Assembly: GCF_001436735.1 (NCBI RefSeq)
Contig: NZ_AYZE01000014.1
Location: forward strand, 373,409-437,408
Origin: Liquorilactobacillus cacaonum DSM 21116
GTDB lineage: Bacteria > Bacillota > Bacilli > Lactobacillales > Lactobacillaceae
Direction: 5' to 3'
Length of the DNA: 64,000 bases
Of the stretch, positions 1 through 7,695 are shown one piece after another. The position numbers were made by a program, and so were the translations under genes. The notes under the pieces are model-generated. The model saw nothing but the letters and a program-made list of their open reading frames with translations, made no database searches and was not told the DNA's origin. Position 1 is the first letter of the stretch. The number at the start of each line of letters is the position of its first letter.

Positions 1-357
1 TTGATATTTAGTAATATAACTCTGCGACATTTTCTTACCGTTTACATATAACTGTCCGTTAGTTTTATATTCAATTTTATCTCCAGGTAGGCCAATCACT
101 CTTTTTACATACTTAGTTGATTTTGTGACTGTGCTATTATTTTTATCCACCCCATATGCGTTAAAAACAATTACAGTATTGTGCTTTATTTTAGCTTGTT
201 TAAGTAACATCACCCGTTCGTTGTTTTGTAAAGTTGGGTACATAGACGTACCATCAACCCTAACTATACCAAACCAAAATTGTCTAACTAATAAAGCTAT
301 AAGTAAACCAACTATAATGGGCACTATCCAACTAAAGATTTCTTTGATGATTTTCAA
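1..357 (-). CDS. lepB: Signal peptidase I, 3' end cut by window edge
   Basis: Membrane-bound serine protease that removes signal peptides from exported proteins at the outer face of the membrane. The visible 119 residues begin MKIIKEIFSWIVPIIVGLL, a single N-terminal membrane anchor, followed by the catalytic-serine motif DGTSMYPTL and the lysine motif KYVKRVIGLPGD of family S26. The start is a TTG at 355-357 with AAGGAG about ten bases upstream. The C-terminal box (GDNR motif) lies beyond base 1. A second, complete signal peptidase sits at 24618-25178 and differs in the serine box (DGNSMEPT), so the two are paralogues. The membrane protein gene at 377-811 ends 19 bases upstream and is probably co-transcribed. 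Confidence 0.9.
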   Translation of the reverse strand, partial: MKIIKEIFSWIVPIIVGLLIALLVRQFWFGIVRVDGTSMYPTLQNNERVMLLKQAKIKHNTVIVFNAYGVDKNNSTVTKSTKYVKRVIGLPGDKIEYKTNGQLYVNGKKMSQSYITKYQ

Positions 358-376
358 TTATCTCTATCTCCTTAAG

Positions 377-811
377 TTACTTTGAAAAAAACGATTTACT
401 ATAATTAAGCTTAGAATTTTTTTTGATTGCAGTGTGTTTATTTTTTTTTAAAATCCAAATATAATAGGCAAATAAACCACAAAAGGCCAATTCATAAAGG
501 CTAAACCAAATATTGCTGACATATAGAAATGGTAGAGACATTGCAATGCAATCAAGAAGTATTTTAAACAGGAAGCTTCCATGCATAAAATAAATCATAT
601 TGCTAATTATTGCTAGCACCCCAAAAACAACTAACAATATGGTCAAGCCGATTATAATCGAAAAAATATTCGAGTTATTTGCAATTTTTTCTGCGTTTGC
701 AGTGGAATAACCATGTTGAAGATAATACCTGACAAGTAGTCTAAAAAAAGTATCATTTAGCACATACAAAACACCCAAACCCCCAACAATTATATTCAAA
801 AACTTGTTCAA
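377..811 (-). CDS. Hypothetical integral membrane protein, 144 aa
   Basis: I do not recognise the family. The product has about four hydrophobic segments (around residues 4-22, 50-72, 78-97 and 102-120) and a lysine/asparagine-rich C-terminal tail of about 25 residues (KKNKHTAIKKNSKLNYSK), expected on the cytoplasmic side. The start is a TTG at 809-811 with GGGAGA seven bases upstream; an out-of-frame ATG overlaps that site. It lies just ahead of the truncated signal peptidase gene, so a shared transcript is likely. Size and topology recall small GtrA/DUF-type membrane proteins, but no motif was seen that settles this. Confidence 0.65.
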   Translation of the reverse strand: MNKFLNIIVGGLGVLYVLNDTFFRLLVRYYLQHGYSTANAEKIANNSNIFSIIIGLTILLVVFGVLAIISNMIYFMHGSFLFKILLDCIAMSLPFLYVSNIWFSLYELAFCGLFAYYIWILKKNKHTAIKKNSKLNYSKSFFSK

Positions 812-925
812 TCACTCATCTCCCTTGAAAAAATTAATTAATTATTAATCAGTAAATATATACCATCTAAAATTATAAACGTTACGGAAACAATTAAAAG
901 AGAAGTTTTCATTTTTAAACCAAAT

Positions 926-1759
926 TTAAGCTCTTTTACTCAATCTAGAATAAATTCTAATTAAATATTGATAACTTTCAAATTGTTCAATTGCGCTATT
1001 TTTATCTGCCAAGTTAATTTCGAAAATATTTGAGGCATTTTCATTTAATAACGGTAAAACAGATTGCCAATCAATTAATCCCTTTCCAAGTTTTAGACTA
1101 TCATGTGTCTGCCCTAAGGAATCAACTAAATGATAGTGTACAATATTTGGTTTAAGGTGATTTAAACTTGCTAATAAACGAGTATTATCTGCTTGAACTT
1201 TAATAAAACAATGACTTATGTCAAACGCCAACCGATAATTTTTTTGCAAAATAAATTCTTCTTCAGCAATTTCTCCGAAACAAAATAGTGGTGAAAAAGA
1301 ATTTTCAAACATGATATTTTGCTTTCCGATAGCGGCAAAATGATCAATTCTTTGGTAAACTACTTTTTTTGCCTGAAACAGTGAAGGATACAATGAAATC
1401 ATTGCATTAGTATGTCTAGAATATGATCCATGAACTAGAGTCTGCAGATCGTAATCAAATGACAACTGTAAAAGCTTGTCTGTACTAAAATCTATAAAAT
1501 AATTTAATTTCTTAAATTCATTTTTGGGTGCTACTAGTTCAGTGTACTCATTTTCATATTTCATTGGATGATGCAGAATAATTTTTTTGATACCAGCATC
1601 TTTTACTTCTAATATTGCAGCAACAAGCCTTTTTAGCCCTTCTTTTGAAAAGTCAGTTTCATCAGTATAAAATTCGAAAACATCCGGATGATAACTTAAG
1701 CGATTTTTTACTTGTTCTTGGGTTGAGCTTGCCTTAAGACCTAAATTTATTTTCTTCAC
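926..1759 (-). CDS. Sugar phosphate isomerase/epimerase-like TIM-barrel protein
   Basis: A 277-residue protein of the xylose-isomerase-like TIM barrel (AP endonuclease family 2) superfamily. The barrel signature is visible as alternating strands ending in acidic or His residues: IILHHPMKYENEY early, LVHGSYS, IMFENSF, LAFDISHCFIK, VHYHLVDSLGQTHDSLKLGKG and IFEINL near the end. The HxHLxDSxGxxHDSLxLGxG block is the usual metal-binding segment. The substrate cannot be read from sequence; members include inosose and hexulose-phosphate epimerases. The start is GTG with GGAG ten bases upstream. It is transcribed alone or from an unrecognised promoter between degV and itself; a terminator separates it from degV. 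Confidence 0.72.
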   Translation of the reverse strand: MKKINLGLKASSTQEQVKNRLSYHPDVFEFYTDETDFSKEGLKRLVAAILEVKDAGIKKIILHHPMKYENEYTELVAPKNEFKKLNYFIDFSTDKLLQLSFDYDLQTLVHGSYSRHTNAMISLYPSLFQAKKVVYQRIDHFAAIGKQNIMFENSFSPLFCFGEIAEEEFILQKNYRLAFDISHCFIKVQADNTRLLASLNHLKPNIVHYHLVDSLGQTHDSLKLGKGLIDWQSVLPLLNENASNIFEINLADKNSAIEQFESYQYLIRIYSRLSKRA

Positions 1760-1794
1760 AGATTAACATCTCCAAATAAATAAACAAATTTTAG

Positions 1795-1826
1795 AAAAAA
1801 GCCGAGGAACAATAGCGCCTCAGCTT
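1795..1826 (-). terminator. Rho-independent terminator of degV
   Basis: Read on the minus strand, AGCTGAGG pairs with CCTCGGCT around a short loop and is followed by a run of T. It lies about 50 bases past the degV stop codon. Confidence 0.75.
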
Positions 1827-1876
1827 ACTTGGAATAATAAATAATAATAATAGCGGCAAAACTTTAATATAATAGC

Positions 1877-2740
1877 TTATTTGTCAATATCTTTCATCCA
1901 GGCTAATGCAATAGCTTTTTCACCAAGATGAGCACCTATCACAGGTCCAAAATAACTTAAGTCAATTTGACAATCTGAATATTTTTGTGAAAGTTCTTGC
2001 TTCCATGCCTGGGCAGCTTCAATATCATTAGCATGAATAATAATGACTCTAAGAGGATAGCTCACTCTAGCTTTTTCTTCTTCAAAGATACTTTCAGCTT
2101 TCTTTAGTGCCTTCTTCATAGAACGAACTTTATCGAATGCTACAATTTTGTGTGAACTGTTGTCAAAAGTCAACAATGGTTTTATTTTCAAGACGCTCCC
2201 AATGAAGGCTGAAGCATTTGATAATCTTCCTCCACGAACTAGATTTTGCAAATCATCTACAATAAAACATTCACCCATGGTTTTTCGCAATGCTTCTAAT
2301 TCTGAAAAAATTTTCTCAATACTAGCGCCTTCTTTTGCCATTCTTGCAGCTTTTAAAACAAGATTACCCATCAACATTACAGTGATTTGAGAATCAAAAG
2401 GATGGACATCCACTCCTTTGATTTCACCTGTCATGTTTTTCAAAGTTTGGTAAAAACCAGAAATAGTCGATGCTAAATGGATACTAATAACTGTATCAAA
2501 TCCTTGTTTTCCAATATTCTCGTAGAAAGTAATCAACTCTCCAATTGGCGGCTGGGAAGTACTGGGAAATGTTTCAGATTTGCTGAGTTTTGCATAAAAC
2601 TCTTCTGTTGAAATATCGACTCCCTCTTTATACACTTCATTATCAATAATGACTGGAAGTGGAATTACATGAATATTATTATCCGCAATTTGTTCAGCTG
2701 TTAAATACGCGGTACTGTCAGTTACAACAGCTATTTTCAT
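1877..2740 (-). CDS. DegV family fatty-acid-binding protein
   Basis: DegV/FakB-type proteins bind a long-chain fatty acid and, in characterised cases, present it to a fatty acid kinase (FakA) for phosphorylation and entry into phospholipid synthesis. The 287-residue product starts MKIAVVTDSTAYL, carries TSQPPIGEL at residues 61-69 (binding-pocket loop) and the S-I-H-L-A-S-T-I-S-G segment, all typical of the family, and ends with the GPVIGAHLGEKAIAL block near the C-terminus. Length is normal. No fakA is present in the window. The gene is monocistronic in appearance, with its own terminator and an adjacent divergent-free upstream gap before the MarR regulator. Confidence 0.9.
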   Translation of the reverse strand: MKIAVVTDSTAYLTAEQIADNNIHVIPLPVIIDNEVYKEGVDISTEEFYAKLSKSETFPSTSQPPIGELITFYENIGKQGFDTVISIHLASTISGFYQTLKNMTGEIKGVDVHPFDSQITVMLMGNLVLKAARMAKEGASIEKIFSELEALRKTMGECFIVDDLQNLVRGGRLSNASAFIGSVLKIKPLLTFDNSSHKIVAFDKVRSMKKALKKAESIFEEEKARVSYPLRVIIIHANDIEAAQAWKQELSQKYSDCQIDLSYFGPVIGAHLGEKAIALAWMKDIDK

Positions 2741-2843
2741 AGATGTACACCTACTTCTTTGCTTTTTCTTTGCTCTTTCTTACACCATATCATCATAACA
2801 CATAAAAAATAACGCGACTACTAAATGCAAATCTCATCAATAA

Positions 2844-3263
2844 CTAAGTTCGTTCCATACTTTTACTCAATCTATTAAGTAAAATTTGCAAAAGATTCTG
2901 TTCTTCTTTCGACCAATGAGAGAAAAGATGTTCACTATACATTTGGATATCTTTTTTCATGGTAGAAATTGCCGATATTCCTTTATCTGTGCTGGAATAC
3001 GAAAAAAAACGTCGTCCCTGCTTATTTTCTTGGGGTTCTTTGATAATAAATTCTTTTGAAAGTAGTTTGGCTAACTGTCTACTTAGGGTTGAAACGTTAA
3101 GTTGCGTTAGCTTTGCTAATTTTTCTTGTGTAGAAATGCCATCTACTATTTTTAAAAGTAACTGCCATTCAGCAAGTGTCAATCCATTTTTTTGAGATAA
3201 AGCAACAATTTTCTCTTTGTATTGCCTTTGAAGCTCTATTAAGCTGTCTAAACAACTTTTCAA
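2844..3263 (-). CDS. MarR family transcriptional regulator
   Basis: A winged-helix dimeric DNA-binding protein of 139 residues. The recognition-helix region reads QEKLAKLTQLNVSTLSRQLAKLLSK and the wing ENKQGRRFFSYSSTDKG, as in MarR proteins; N- and C-terminal helices form the dimer interface. The chosen start is the TTG at 3261-3263, giving MKSCLDSLIELQ, because the GGGGGG ribosome binding site sits directly upstream; a TTG at 3276-3278 would place that site inside the gene. An imperfect palindrome at 3289-3300 just upstream could be an autoregulatory operator. The nearest gene, degV, is downstream on the same strand 100 bases away; whether it is the target is unknown. Confidence 0.85.
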   Translation of the reverse strand: MKSCLDSLIELQRQYKEKIVALSQKNGLTLAEWQLLLKIVDGISTQEKLAKLTQLNVSTLSRQLAKLLSKEFIIKEPQENKQGRRFFSYSSTDKGISAISTMKKDIQMYSEHLFSHWSKEEQNLLQILLNRLSKSMERT

Positions 3264-3288
3264 AAGAATACCCCCCAAACTAGATATT

Positions 3289-3300
3289 AATATGCATAAT
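3289..3300. promoter_or_regulatory. Possible MarR operator (palindrome)
   Basis: AATATGCATAAT is a near-perfect 12-base palindrome centred on TATGCATA, about 25 bases upstream of the MarR start codon. MarR proteins commonly repress their own gene from such sites. The link is positional only. Confidence 0.3.
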
Positions 3301-3374
3301 GCAAATCATATTGATTATTATGAATTAATTATAAAATAATAGCAAGCGCAATACTCAGAAATGAAAAAACAATT

Positions 3375-3403
3375 TTGCTCTTTAGCTTCTTAAACGGTAC
3401 AAT
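3375..3403 (+). promoter_or_regulatory. SigA-type promoter of rqcH
   Basis: TTGCTC and TACAAT are separated by 17 bases and end 37 bases before the rqcH start codon. Both hexamers are close to the consensus. Confidence 0.65.
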
Positions 3404-3440
3404 TAGAGACATAACAAATAAGGAAAGTGAGTTGTAAACA

Positions 3441-5138
3441 ATGCCTTTTGATGGACTATTCACACGTGCGATGATTTTTGAATTGGAAGAAAAAGTAGTT
3501 GGTGGTCGTGTAACGAAAATATCACAGCCCTTCCCAAATGAAGTCATTTTGACAATTAGGGCAAAACGACAAAATCATGCACTTTTATTGTCAGCTCATC
3601 CAAATTATGCACGAATTCAAATTACAAGTATTCCATATACTAATCCCCCTGTACCAACAAATTTTACTATGACTTTAAGAAAATATCTTGAAAATGCTAA
3701 GTTAACTGGAATTAAACAACTTGATAATGACCGCGTTGCTTACCTTAGTTTTGCTACACGTAATGAATTAGGTGATGAATTACCGTTATTGTTAAGTATT
3801 GAAATTATGGGCCGCTATAGCAATGTGATTTTAATCAATCAAACTGAAAAAAAGATATTAGATACAATAAAGCATATTGGTCCAAGCCAGAATCGTTTTA
3901 GAACTTTATTACCAGGGGCAACGTACATGGCTCCGCCTAAACAAGATTTATTAGATCCCTATGTGGATTCTTCCCAAATATATAAAAAATTAGAAAGACA
4001 GTTTCCAAGCCGGGAGATTTTGGCTAAACAAATTCAAAATAGTTATCAAGGAATTGCTTTGGAACATGCCTTGTATTTAGCAGATTGTCTGCATGATACG
4101 GGAGATATTACAGTTAATTGGGAAAAAGCCTTGTTACAAATAGAAAATCCATCTCCAATGATTGTTAATGGGAAAAAAGATTTCTTTACCTTTTTTAAGT
4201 ATGATGACGAGCTAGTAAAGCAAGTTGCTAAATCACTTGGTGAATTGCTTGATAACTTTTATCAAAATAAGGCAACAAGTGATCGTGTACAACAACAAGG
4301 GGCGCAATTGTTCCACATTGTTAAATTGAATCTGCAAAAAAATCGGAAAAAATTAAAGAAATTAGAAGAAACACTGGAATTTACTCAAAAAGCTGATTCT
4401 TTCAGAGTTAAAGGTGAGTTATTAACAACTTATCTTTATAAAATAAAGCGTGGTATGACAGAAATCGAGTTACCAAATTATTATGATAATGAAAAACTAA
4501 TAAAAATCAATCTTTCTAATCAGATTTCTCCTTCAAAAAATGCACAGAAATATTTTAAAAAATATCAAAAATTAAAAAATGCAGTCGAGTATGTAACTGG
4601 CCAATTAAAAATAACAAAGAATGAATTGAATTATCTAGAAGAAGTCGAAACACAGCTGGAATTGGCAGAACCTCAAGATTTGCCGGACATTAAATTAGAA
4701 TTACAACAAGAAGGATATTTAAAACCTCAAAAGAAAAATAAAAGCGGAAAACTTAGGAAAAATAAGCCGGGACAACCTGCTAAGTATATTTCAAGTGATG
4801 GCACAAAAATTTCTGTCGGAAAAAATAATCTGCAAAATGACCAACTGACTTTAAAAACTGCACAAAAAAAGGATATTTGGCTTCATGCAAAAAATATTCA
4901 TGGGTCACATGTAATAATTCATTCGAACAGCCCAAGTAATCAAACTTTATTAGAAGCAGCACAGCTTGCGGCATATTATTCAAAAGCACGTTCTTCTTCA
5001 AATGTACCAGTTGATTATGTAGAAGTTAAAAATATTCGTAAACCTAATGGTGCAAAACCGGGATTTGTAATTTATGAAGGTCAACAGACCATTTATGTTA
5101 CACCGAGCATTGATGAAATTGCTGATTTAAAAGTATAA
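3441..5138 (+). CDS. rqcH: RqcH, ribosome quality control NFACT protein (FbpA/YloA family)
   Basis: RqcH binds peptidyl-tRNA on obstructed 50S subunits and directs alanine tailing of the stalled chain. The 565-residue protein has the full bacterial layout: NFACT-N (about 1-270), a helix-hairpin-helix and long coiled coil (about 280-430, rich in K/E), and NFACT-R (about 440-560) with the DIWLHAKNIHGSHVII signature. Residues D97 and R98, the pair known to be needed for Ala-tRNA recruitment in B. subtilis RqcH, are present in QLDNDRVAYL. Older annotation calls this family fibronectin-binding protein. It has its own promoter at 3375-3403 and ends at a strong terminator shared with the convergent ABC operon. 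Confidence 0.95.
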   Translation: MPFDGLFTRAMIFELEEKVVGGRVTKISQPFPNEVILTIRAKRQNHALLLSAHPNYARIQITSIPYTNPPVPTNFTMTLRKYLENAKLTGIKQLDNDRVAYLSFATRNELGDELPLLLSIEIMGRYSNVILINQTEKKILDTIKHIGPSQNRFRTLLPGATYMAPPKQDLLDPYVDSSQIYKKLERQFPSREILAKQIQNSYQGIALEHALYLADCLHDTGDITVNWEKALLQIENPSPMIVNGKKDFFTFFKYDDELVKQVAKSLGELLDNFYQNKATSDRVQQQGAQLFHIVKLNLQKNRKKLKKLEETLEFTQKADSFRVKGELLTTYLYKIKRGMTEIELPNYYDNEKLIKINLSNQISPSKNAQKYFKKYQKLKNAVEYVTGQLKITKNELNYLEEVETQLELAEPQDLPDIKLELQQEGYLKPQKKNKSGKLRKNKPGQPAKYISSDGTKISVGKNNLQNDQLTLKTAQKKDIWLHAKNIHGSHVIIHSNSPSNQTLLEAAQLAAYYSKARSSSNVPVDYVEVKNIRKPNGAKPGFVIYEGQQTIYVTPSIDEIADLKV

Positions 5139-5178
5139 AAAGACTAGGTCAAAAGTTAAATTTTGATCTAGTCTTTTT
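5138..5178. terminator. Bidirectional terminator between rqcH and the ABC operon
   Basis: AAAAAGACTAGGTCAAAA pairs with TTTTGATCTAGTCTTTTT around a short loop, with A and T tracts on both flanks, so it can serve both convergent units. It belongs to the CTAGGTCA stem family described in the findings. Confidence 0.9.
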
Positions 5179-5181
5179 GGT

Positions 5182-5901
5182 TTAATTTAGAATCTCTGCA
5201 AGGATTTTTTCTGAAATTTCAACTTCTTTTTCTTTATCAGCAATACTTTCTTTTCCACGATATGGATTATCAATCGTTCGCCAAATAGTTCCGTTTTTTA
5301 TAATTGCAATCCGATCTGCCATCCTTACAGCTTCATTAATATCATGTGTAACTAGAAATGTGGTGATTGATTTATTTTGACAAACTTTGTGAATCAGATT
5401 TTGCATTTTTCCTCTAGTCAATGCATCTAATGCACCCAGAGGTTCATCTAAAAGTAATAGTCGTGGGTGTGCCATTAAGGCTCTAGCTAGTGCAACACGT
5501 TGTCTTTGGCCACCAGAAAGTTGCGTTGGAAATTGTTGTACATAATCCTCTAATTCAACTTGTTTAAGTAGTTGAAGAGCTTCAGCCCGTTGTTCACGAT
5601 TTCTTTTATCAAGCATTACATTTTCAAGGACATTCATCCAAGGTAATAAGCGATCTTCTTGAAACATTACCCTAGCTGATTTGTTTAAGCCTTCAAGTTT
5701 GATCCCATCTTGAATAATATCTCCACTTGACACATCTTCTAAACCTGCCAACATTCGCAATAGTGTACTTTTACCACCACCACTCATACCGACTAAGGCA
5801 ATAAATTCACCTTCTGAAATACTTAAACTAGCGTTACTTAAAACAGCACTTTGACCATAGGATTTGCCTACGTTAATTATTTCCAGAAGCTTTTGAGTCA
5901 T
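5182..5901 (-). CDS. ABC transporter ATP-binding protein, SsuB/TauB type
   Basis: ATPase that powers the importer formed with the two upstream genes. With the chosen ATG start (MTQKLLEI) it has 239 residues: Walker A GMSGGGKST at 38-46, Q-loop VMFQEDRLLPW, signature LSGGQRQRVALARAL near 128, Walker B LLLLDEPLGALDAL and the switch histidine in VTHDINEA. The QEDRLLPW segment is characteristic of the sulfonate/taurine/nitrate subfamily. The start at 5901 is preferred over a TTG at 5919 because AAAGGGG lies eight bases before it; it overlaps the permease stop by 29 bases, implying translational coupling. Last gene of the five-gene operon. Confidence 0.92.
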   Translation of the reverse strand: MTQKLLEIINVGKSYGQSAVLSNASLSISEGEFIALVGMSGGGKSTLLRMLAGLEDVSSGDIIQDGIKLEGLNKSARVMFQEDRLLPWMNVLENVMLDKRNREQRAEALQLLKQVELEDYVQQFPTQLSGGQRQRVALARALMAHPRLLLLDEPLGALDALTRGKMQNLIHKVCQNKSITTFLVTHDINEAVRMADRIAIIKNGTIWRTIDNPYRGKESIADKEKEVEISEKILAEILN

Positions 5902-6703
5902 TAGATTGTCCCCTTTCAATTACGCGCCAATTCAAGAAGATATCTTCAAAGTTTTTTGCGATAAAATCAGATAATTTACCTAACAGAGCATAGATGAGGA
6001 TACATAAAATAATTGTTTTCATATCCAAAAATTGTTCAGCATTCGTTGACATATAACCAATACCTGAACTTGCAGAGATTGTTTCGGCAACAATTAAAGA
6101 TGTCCACATTACTCCAAGTGCATATCTTAAACCCATTAGAATGGTTGGAAGAGCACCTGGAAAAATAATTTTTGTGAATAAATCCTTTTTACTTAGCTCG
6201 TAGGATTTACCCATTTCAATAAGTTTTGGATCAACAGAAGTAATTCCATGATAGGTATTTATATACATTGGGAACAGACAACCTAGTGCAACTAAAGATA
6301 TTTTAGCTGATTCACCAATTCCTAACCATAGAATAATTAATGGAATCAAAGCTAGGTGTGGGATGTTACGAAGCATTTGAATTGTGCTATCAAATAATAA
6401 ACGTGCTGTATGTGAAACACCGTTTATAAATCCAAGAATAAATCCAAGACCACCTCCAATTAATAAACCAGCAGTTGCACGGTACAAACTGATACTCATA
6501 TTTTCTTGAAGTTCGCCTTTTTTAAAAAGTTTAACCCCATTTGTTACAACATCTATTGGTGAAGGCAGCAATGTTTCATTGACCCATGAAGCGTTACAAG
6601 CTACTTGCCAGATAAGTATTAAAAAAACTGGTATTAACCATGGTAATGAGTTTTTAAATTTTATTGAAAATTGATAGTGTTTGGCTGTTTCAATATTTTC
6701 CAT
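5873..6703 (-). CDS. ABC transporter permease, SsuC/TauC type
   Basis: Inner-membrane subunit of the importer, 276 residues with about six membrane segments. The cytoplasmic EAA-like coupling loop is visible as EMGKSYELSKKDLFTKIIFPGALPTILMGLR around residue 165-200, and the IWQVACNASWVNETLLPSP opening matches SsuC/TauC/NrtB permeases (a periplasmic loop before the first conserved helix, normally LPSPxxV). Start ATG with GAGGAG eight or nine bases upstream. It sits between the binding protein and the ATPase, the standard order for this family. Confidence 0.92.
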   Translation of the reverse strand: MENIETAKHYQFSIKFKNSLPWLIPVFLILIWQVACNASWVNETLLPSPIDVVTNGVKLFKKGELQENMSISLYRATAGLLIGGGLGFILGFINGVSHTARLLFDSTIQMLRNIPHLALIPLIILWLGIGESAKISLVALGCLFPMYINTYHGITSVDPKLIEMGKSYELSKKDLFTKIIFPGALPTILMGLRYALGVMWTSLIVAETISASSGIGYMSTNAEQFLDMKTIILCILIYALLGKLSDFIAKNFEDIFLNWRVIERGQSNDSKASGNN

Positions 6704-6721
6704 AGTATCTTCTCCTCTAAG

Positions 6722-7693
6722 CTATCTAAGGTACTGAGTATGTTTTGAAACATCAATTTTTTTAGTAAGAATGTTGTTATCATAGAAAACATTCGCAATT
6801 TCTTGTTCTTCCTTAACGATATCCTTATTCATTTCTTGCATTGAATAGGTGCGGCGTAAGACAGTTCGACGAACAATTTTCTTCGAAAGTTTCAAGTCGG
6901 TACTCATTTTATTAATTAATTTTGAATGATTATTATTAGCCCACTTCATATCTTGTTCCGTATATTTAATTATTAACTTACTCAAAGATTTATTGTTTTT
7001 TGCATAGCTAGTTGGAGATACAATAAAACTACGGTTCAGTGCACCAGTTGTTTTTCCGTTAACAATTAATTTTGAATTTTCTGTAATTTCAACTTGTGCA
7101 ACACTAGGATCCCAATTAGCCCAAGCATCAACTTTGCCTTTAGAATAAGCAACGCTAGCAGCATCAGAATCTAGATTCACCCAAGTTATATCATTATTAC
7201 TTAGTCCAGCAACTTTAAGTGCTCTTAAAAGCATATATTGAGAACTTGTGCCTTTAGTATATGCAACACGTTTTCCCTTTAAATCAGCTAGTTTCTTTAT
7301 TGAAGAATTTTTATGGACTAAAATGCCGCTTCCTTTTTCTTTCGTTCCACCAGCTGCAATATAGGTTAACTGTGTACCTGATGCTAGTGCCGATACAGGC
7401 GGAGTATCACCTACACGTGCATAGTCAACATTACCTGAGGCAAGTGCTTGCATCATTGCTGCACCATTTTGAAATTCTTTGAATTTAACATTGTACCCCT
7501 TGTCTTTCATTTTCTTTACAAATTGTCCTCTGATTTTAGAAATATAAAATTCATCACCAGCTTGGTAGCCAATCACCACATTTTTTAGGCTAGAATTTCC
7601 AGCATCTTCTCTAGTTAGATGCCAACCATATATAGCAATACCACACCATAGTAATAAAACGACTGATACAAAAGTTTTTTTAATTTTTTTCAT
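6722..7693 (-). CDS. ABC transporter substrate-binding protein, SsuA/TauA family
   Basis: Extracellular solute receptor of the importer, 323 residues. VGDTPPVSALASG and GKVDAWANWDPSVAQVE are the ligand-pocket landmarks of the aliphatic sulfonate/taurine/nitrate (NMT1/SsuA) family. The N-terminus, KKIKKTFVSVVLLLWCGIAI, is a strong hydrophobic segment with a cysteine at residue 17, but LLWC is a poor lipobox because Trp replaces the small residue before Cys. The protein may be held by an uncleaved signal anchor rather than a lipid. It starts two bases after the ligase stop with only a weak ribosome binding site, so it probably depends on coupling. The true ligand is unknown. Confidence 0.88.
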   Translation of the reverse strand: MKKIKKTFVSVVLLLWCGIAIYGWHLTREDAGNSSLKNVVIGYQAGDEFYISKIRGQFVKKMKDKGYNVKFKEFQNGAAMMQALASGNVDYARVGDTPPVSALASGTQLTYIAAGGTKEKGSGILVHKNSSIKKLADLKGKRVAYTKGTSSQYMLLRALKVAGLSNNDITWVNLDSDAASVAYSKGKVDAWANWDPSVAQVEITENSKLIVNGKTTGALNRSFIVSPTSYAKNNKSLSKLIIKYTEQDMKWANNNHSKLINKMSTDLKLSKKIVRRTVLRRTYSMQEMNKDIVKEEQEIANVFYDNNILTKKIDVSKHTQYLR

Positions 7694-7695
7694 AT

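Noticed and set aside
125-385. Open frame on the + strand at the left edge
   Set aside because: It is antisense to the signal peptidase gene, which has clear catalytic motifs and a good ribosome binding site.
2844-2862. Multidrug efflux operon under the MarR gene
   Set aside because: No efflux gene is adjacent; the neighbours are a DegV protein and rqcH.
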